The notes beneath the pieces are model-generated. The model did not search any database, was not told where the DNA came from, and saw nothing but the letters and a program-made list of their open reading frames with translations. A stretch of 56,558 nucleotides of DNA from Kitasatospora papulosa (GTDB taxonomy: Bacteria; Actinomycetota; Actinomycetes; Streptomycetales; Streptomycetaceae). The DNA lies in the NCBI RefSeq assembly GCF_000717245.1, contig NZ_JNYQ01000021.1, positions 1 to 56,558 of the forward strand, written 5' to 3'. Both the position numbers and the translations under genes were made by a program. How positions within the stretch are numbered: the stretch's first letter is position 1; each line of letters starts with the position of its first letter. Below, piece by piece: positions 53,358 to 56,558 of the stretch.

Positions 53358-54749
53358 ATGAATGTGGATAGGTCAGCCTGTCACGGGCAACCGCCCGTGC
53401 CCCCCGGCCCCGGAACGCTCGCCCACTCCCGCGCCTTGCGTTTCTGGCTCGACCCGGCCAACCTCGACCAGGCGGGCCCGGTCGTCCGGACCAGGACCGG
53501 CCCGGCGACCGCCTACCAGGTCAACGACCCGGCACTGCTGCGCAAGGTCGGTAGTGATGAGAGCACCTTCCGGTTCTGGGGCCCGGACCCGAGCCTGCGC
53601 GACTTCACAGAGAACGGGGTGGTCGGCATCGAGGGCGCCGCCCACAGGGAGCGGCGCACCGTGATGAGGCCCGCGTTCACCGCGTCCCGGCTCACCGCTC
53701 TCGGGCCCGAGGTCCAGGCTCGTACCCTGTCGCTTCTCGCTGACCTGCCTGCCGACCGACCGCTCGACATGCGGGTGGAGATGAGCCGGCTCGCCTGCGG
53801 GCTCCTCGTCAGCTGCATCCTCAACAGCGAGCTCGCTCCCGGCACCCTGTCCAAGATCGCGGCCGCCCGCTCCACACTGTCCGGCGGAATCTTCTGGCGC
53901 TACGCCCTCGCACCCTGGCCCTGGGTGCCTGTGCCTCGGCGCCGCGCCAGCAGCCGCGCGCTCACCGAACTGGACGAGGCCGTCCACGAGGTGCGAGACC
54001 GTCACCGGCCCGACCCGGACGGCCAGGACCTGGTGTCCTTGCTCGAAGCTGCCGCTCCCGGGAATCCCCACGTGGTGCTGCGCGACATTCGCGCTCTGCT
54101 GATCGCAGGTATGGAGACGAGCGCCTCCACCCTCTCCTGGGCCTGCTACGAACTAGGCCGCTACCCGCACTACCAGCAAGCGCTCCAGGACGAGGTCGAC
54201 GCCGCGCCCGACACGAGCCGCCTCCAAGCAGACCAGCTACCGCTCGCCACAGCCTTCGTGCAGGAAGTCACCCGCCTCCACGGCATCCCGTTCCTGGTCC
54301 GCCGCACCCGCCACGAGACCTGCCAGGGCGGTGTACGGATCCCGGCCGGAGCCGTCGTCACCCTGCCGCTGGGAGCCCTCCGTCGTGACAGGAACCGCTA
54401 CCCCGACCCGGACGTGTTCGACCCACAGCGCTGGCTCCCCAACGCCGAGCCGCCATCAGCCCCTGCCGCGCTGCTCGCCTACGGTCTGGGTCCGCGATAC
54501 TGCCCCGGCGCGGCCGCGGCCGATGCCATGCTGCCTGTCGCCCTGGCGACCCTGGCCAGCTCGCGCACGCTGCGCCCGGCGCGGCCGGGCCGCAGGATCG
54601 GCGTGAGCCTGGAACTCACGCCGACGCCCAAAGGCCTGACCATGTACGCCACACCACGCGAACCCCGGACCGCCGACACCAGACCGACGCCCGGGGCGAA
54701 CATCGATTCCCGTTCCGGGGTGGTTTCCACCACGGACGGACAGGCGTGA
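53358..54749 (+). CDS. Cytochrome P450
   Basis: The 463-residue monooxygenase has the standard P450 marks: I-helix LIAGMETSAST near residue 257, ExxR (EVTR) near 306, the PERF-like DPQRW, and the heme loop YGLGPRYCPGA with the ligand Cys near residue 385. The order and spacing are normal, so it should be active. The last 45 residues are a disordered Thr/Pro-rich tail. No ferredoxin or reductase gene and no biosynthetic partner is nearby, so the substrate is unknown. I chose the ATG at 53358; a GTG seven codons earlier is equally possible. Confidence 0.92.
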   Translation: MNVDRSACHGQPPVPPGPGTLAHSRALRFWLDPANLDQAGPVVRTRTGPATAYQVNDPALLRKVGSDESTFRFWGPDPSLRDFTENGVVGIEGAAHRERRTVMRPAFTASRLTALGPEVQARTLSLLADLPADRPLDMRVEMSRLACGLLVSCILNSELAPGTLSKIAAARSTLSGGIFWRYALAPWPWVPVPRRRASSRALTELDEAVHEVRDRHRPDPDGQDLVSLLEAAAPGNPHVVLRDIRALLIAGMETSASTLSWACYELGRYPHYQQALQDEVDAAPDTSRLQADQLPLATAFVQEVTRLHGIPFLVRRTRHETCQGGVRIPAGAVVTLPLGALRRDRNRYPDPDVFDPQRWLPNAEPPSAPAALLAYGLGPRYCPGAAAADAMLPVALATLASSRTLRPARPGRRIGVSLELTPTPKGLTMYATPREPRTADTRPTPGANIDSRSGVVSTTDGQA

Positions 54750-54788
54750 CCCACGCCCTTCGCGCGGTCTCTCGCCGATCACCGGGCC

Positions 54789-54856
54789 ACTGCGTCGACT
54801 CCGGCGCCCCGGGCATGCAGGGGTGCCTGCCGGACCCCCGGAGCCATTGACGCAGT
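54789..54856. terminator. Complex hairpin after the P450 gene
   Basis: An outer stem ACTGCGTC/GACGCAGT encloses CTCCGG/CCGGAG and a further GGCATGCA/TGCCTGCC pairing. It lies 40 bases after the P450 stop and before the converging ankyrin-protein gene, so it probably terminates both. Confidence 0.6.
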
Positions 54857-55009
54857 TGGTCGTAGTCGTCCTCCGGCCGGTCCGCTCACCACTTCGCCGG
54901 CCGCGACGACGAGCCCGCGGCGGCGGAAGCGGACAGGCGGGATTCGGCGGATAAACGGTTCGAGCTCAAGGGCTGCCGCCGCTTACGGCGTGCCCGCTTG
55001 AGCGCGAGA

Positions 55010-56359
55010 TCATCGGGCGGTCGCTCGGTTCCGTTGCCACCGCCAGGTCCACAGCGCACTGGCACGGTGGTCGTGCTCGAAGCCCGCACCGAGCTCTCCC
55101 ACCCGGTCGATCGCCTCCGCGGTCCGGGGGTCGTCACGCAGAACGAGACCGTACGCCGCTTCGAGCCGGATCAGCTGATCCTCCTCGTCGAGCAGATCCG
55201 CCAGAGTGTCCGCGACGGTCGCCGAGCGATCCGACGAGAGGGCCAGCTGTTCGGCTACCGCAAGCCGTACCGAGGGGTCCGGATCCGTGGCCAGTGCAAG
55301 AAGGGACAGAGTGATGTCCGGCAACAGGCCGGAGTCCCTGCGGCCCACCCTGCACGCTGCCATGCGCACTTCGGGGACCGGGTCGTGAACAAGGGCGGCG
55401 AGAGCGGCTCGGGCGGCCGCCGATGCGACGACGAACTCCTCGACCAAGGCGTACGGCACCTGCTCACGCACGCGCGGGTCGGGGTGGGAGCAGAGCTGAA
55501 GACCGACGGACTCCAGCAAAGGGTGTTCGTGGTCGGTGTACGTGTCGAGGACTCGCGCGAGCACTGCGCCATCGGCCTCCTCCAGCGCCCAGACGGCCAG
55601 GAGGTCACCGGACTCCTGCGAGCGGAAGGGCGTCTCGCCGACGGCCCAGTTCAGGAGCTGGAGGTAGAGCGTGACGAAGCGACGGTGTGCCCGGTCGGGG
55701 TGGAACCGGTGAGCTACCACAGCTGACCATGTCTCCTGGTTGCGCTGCCGGCTGAGGGTCCAGCAGGCCGTCCACCAGTCCACATGGTCCTCGTCGGTCC
55801 GGACCGCCCGGTCGATGATCGCGTCCACCGGCGTCGGCACACGGAACGACCATTCCAGAGCGGTCAGGATCGAGCCGTGTCCCGCACGCACAGTGCGGCC
55901 ACCCGACGACACCTGATCGACGTAGTTGTAGCCGTCGTCGAGCATACGCACGGACCCGACCGGGCCGCAGGCGCCCGTAAGGCGCCGCAGTTCCTCAACC
56001 ACGCCGTTCGAATACCACCTGCGGGCCGAATCGAGCAGCCCGTCACGGGCCGCTGTCGAGAGCCGCAGCACCACGTCGTCAGACAACAACGCCATGACAG
56101 TCTCCGGGGAGCCGGCGTCAACAGCACGCTCCAGCGGCGTACTCCCGTCCGGCTGGACCAGACAGGGGTCGGCCCCGCCCTCCACCAGGGCGCTGACGAC
56201 CTCCGTATCGAAAGCCGAGATCGCCGCGCACATGACCGAAAGTCCGTCCACGAACGCAGTGTTCGGATCGGCGCCGCACTCCAGCAGCCCTCGCACCGCG
56301 TCCGCGTCGCCACGCCCGACCGCTGCCGACAACCGGTCCCCAAGAGCGCCCTCGCTCAT
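55010..56359 (-). CDS. Ankyrin- and HEAT-repeat protein
   Basis: The 449-residue protein begins with ankyrin-type repeats at about residues 1-95 (LLECGADPNTAFVDG, LVEGGADPCLVQPDGSTPLERAV). After a less defined middle it ends with HEAT-like helices from about residue 290 (DPRVREQVPYALVEEF, DPVPEVRMAACRVG, DPDPSVRLAVAEQLAL). Both repeat types serve protein binding; there is no catalytic motif, signal or membrane segment. The function is unknown. GAGGGGGCG lies upstream of the ATG. Confidence 0.8.
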   Translation of the reverse strand: MSEGALGDRLSAAVGRGDADAVRGLLECGADPNTAFVDGLSVMCAAISAFDTEVVSALVEGGADPCLVQPDGSTPLERAVDAGSPETVMALLSDDVVLRLSTAARDGLLDSARRWYSNGVVEELRRLTGACGPVGSVRMLDDGYNYVDQVSSGGRTVRAGHGSILTALEWSFRVPTPVDAIIDRAVRTDEDHVDWWTACWTLSRQRNQETWSAVVAHRFHPDRAHRRFVTLYLQLLNWAVGETPFRSQESGDLLAVWALEEADGAVLARVLDTYTDHEHPLLESVGLQLCSHPDPRVREQVPYALVEEFVVASAAARAALAALVHDPVPEVRMAACRVGRRDSGLLPDITLSLLALATDPDPSVRLAVAEQLALSSDRSATVADTLADLLDEEDQLIRLEAAYGLVLRDDPRTAEAIDRVGELGAGFEHDHRASALWTWRWQRNRATAR

Positions 56360-56558
56360 CCATCGCCCCCTCGATCACGTACCCAGGCGGTGGAGCCGCT
56401 CGTAGACACGCACTACCCACGGACAACCGCAGGCAGGCATCCTGCCACGCGTACCTGGAATGGTGGAGCAGCACGGTCACACGCCGCACGAGAAGGCGGA
56501 CGCGGCCCGCGCGCTCGCGGCGCGCCGCGGCCGTCGCGGGGGACTGCTCCCCGCAGCC

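Overview
The window reads as chromosomal DNA of a Streptomyces or close actinomycete. It has very high GC, frequent GTG starts, four-base ATGA/GTGA gene overlaps, Streptomyces-type lipoproteins and many orphan accessory genes. No rRNA, tRNA, CRISPR array, plasmid origin or intact mobile element was seen.

Bases 1-23200: a compact nonribosomal peptide cluster follows the remnant of a lanthipeptide dehydratase. Two NRPS proteins are encoded leftward and translationally coupled: C-A-PCP-C-A-PCP (8843-15349), then C-A-PCP-C-A-PCP-TE (1623-8846). An iron/2-oxoglutarate dioxygenase of the SyrP type lies directly upstream in the same operon. Divergent to them are an MFS exporter and an aspartate 1-decarboxylase (PanD). 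Two tandem LuxR-type regulators follow, then an mbtH-sbnA-sbnB operon that supplies L-2,3-diaminopropionate (Dap). Hand-read specificity codes suggest a four-residue product: an unassigned residue, a diamino acid (probably Dap), Ser, and Ile or Val. The terminal thioesterase has Cys in place of the usual nucleophilic Ser. There are no epimerisation domains and no separate loading module. I recognise no known product, so this is my candidate for an undescribed system.

Bases 23300-32142: a galactoside utilisation operon. It has an ABC binding protein, two permeases, a GH42 beta-galactosidase and a GH36 alpha-galactosidase. A LacI regulator is encoded just upstream, and a perfect palindromic operator lies in between.

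Bases 32370-45250: scattered accessory genes. They include DUF6461 and SMI1/KNR4 proteins, a mycothiol-dependent isomerase-family protein, small lipoproteins, and an IS5-type transposase remnant. A very large secreted protein carries a transglycosylase-like region, a golvesin-like region and a C-terminal NucA/NucB nuclease-like domain; a lipoprotein is encoded upstream. About 2.1 kb (43080-45248) holds no gene I can support.

Bases 45249-56558: a YjbQ-family protein, a flavin monooxygenase-like protein, a GH10 xylanase lipoprotein, a second IS5-type remnant and a HEAT-like protein. A 5'-truncated TPR/NB-ARC-type gene abuts an EcsC-like gene. A cytochrome P450 and an ankyrin/HEAT protein complete the window.
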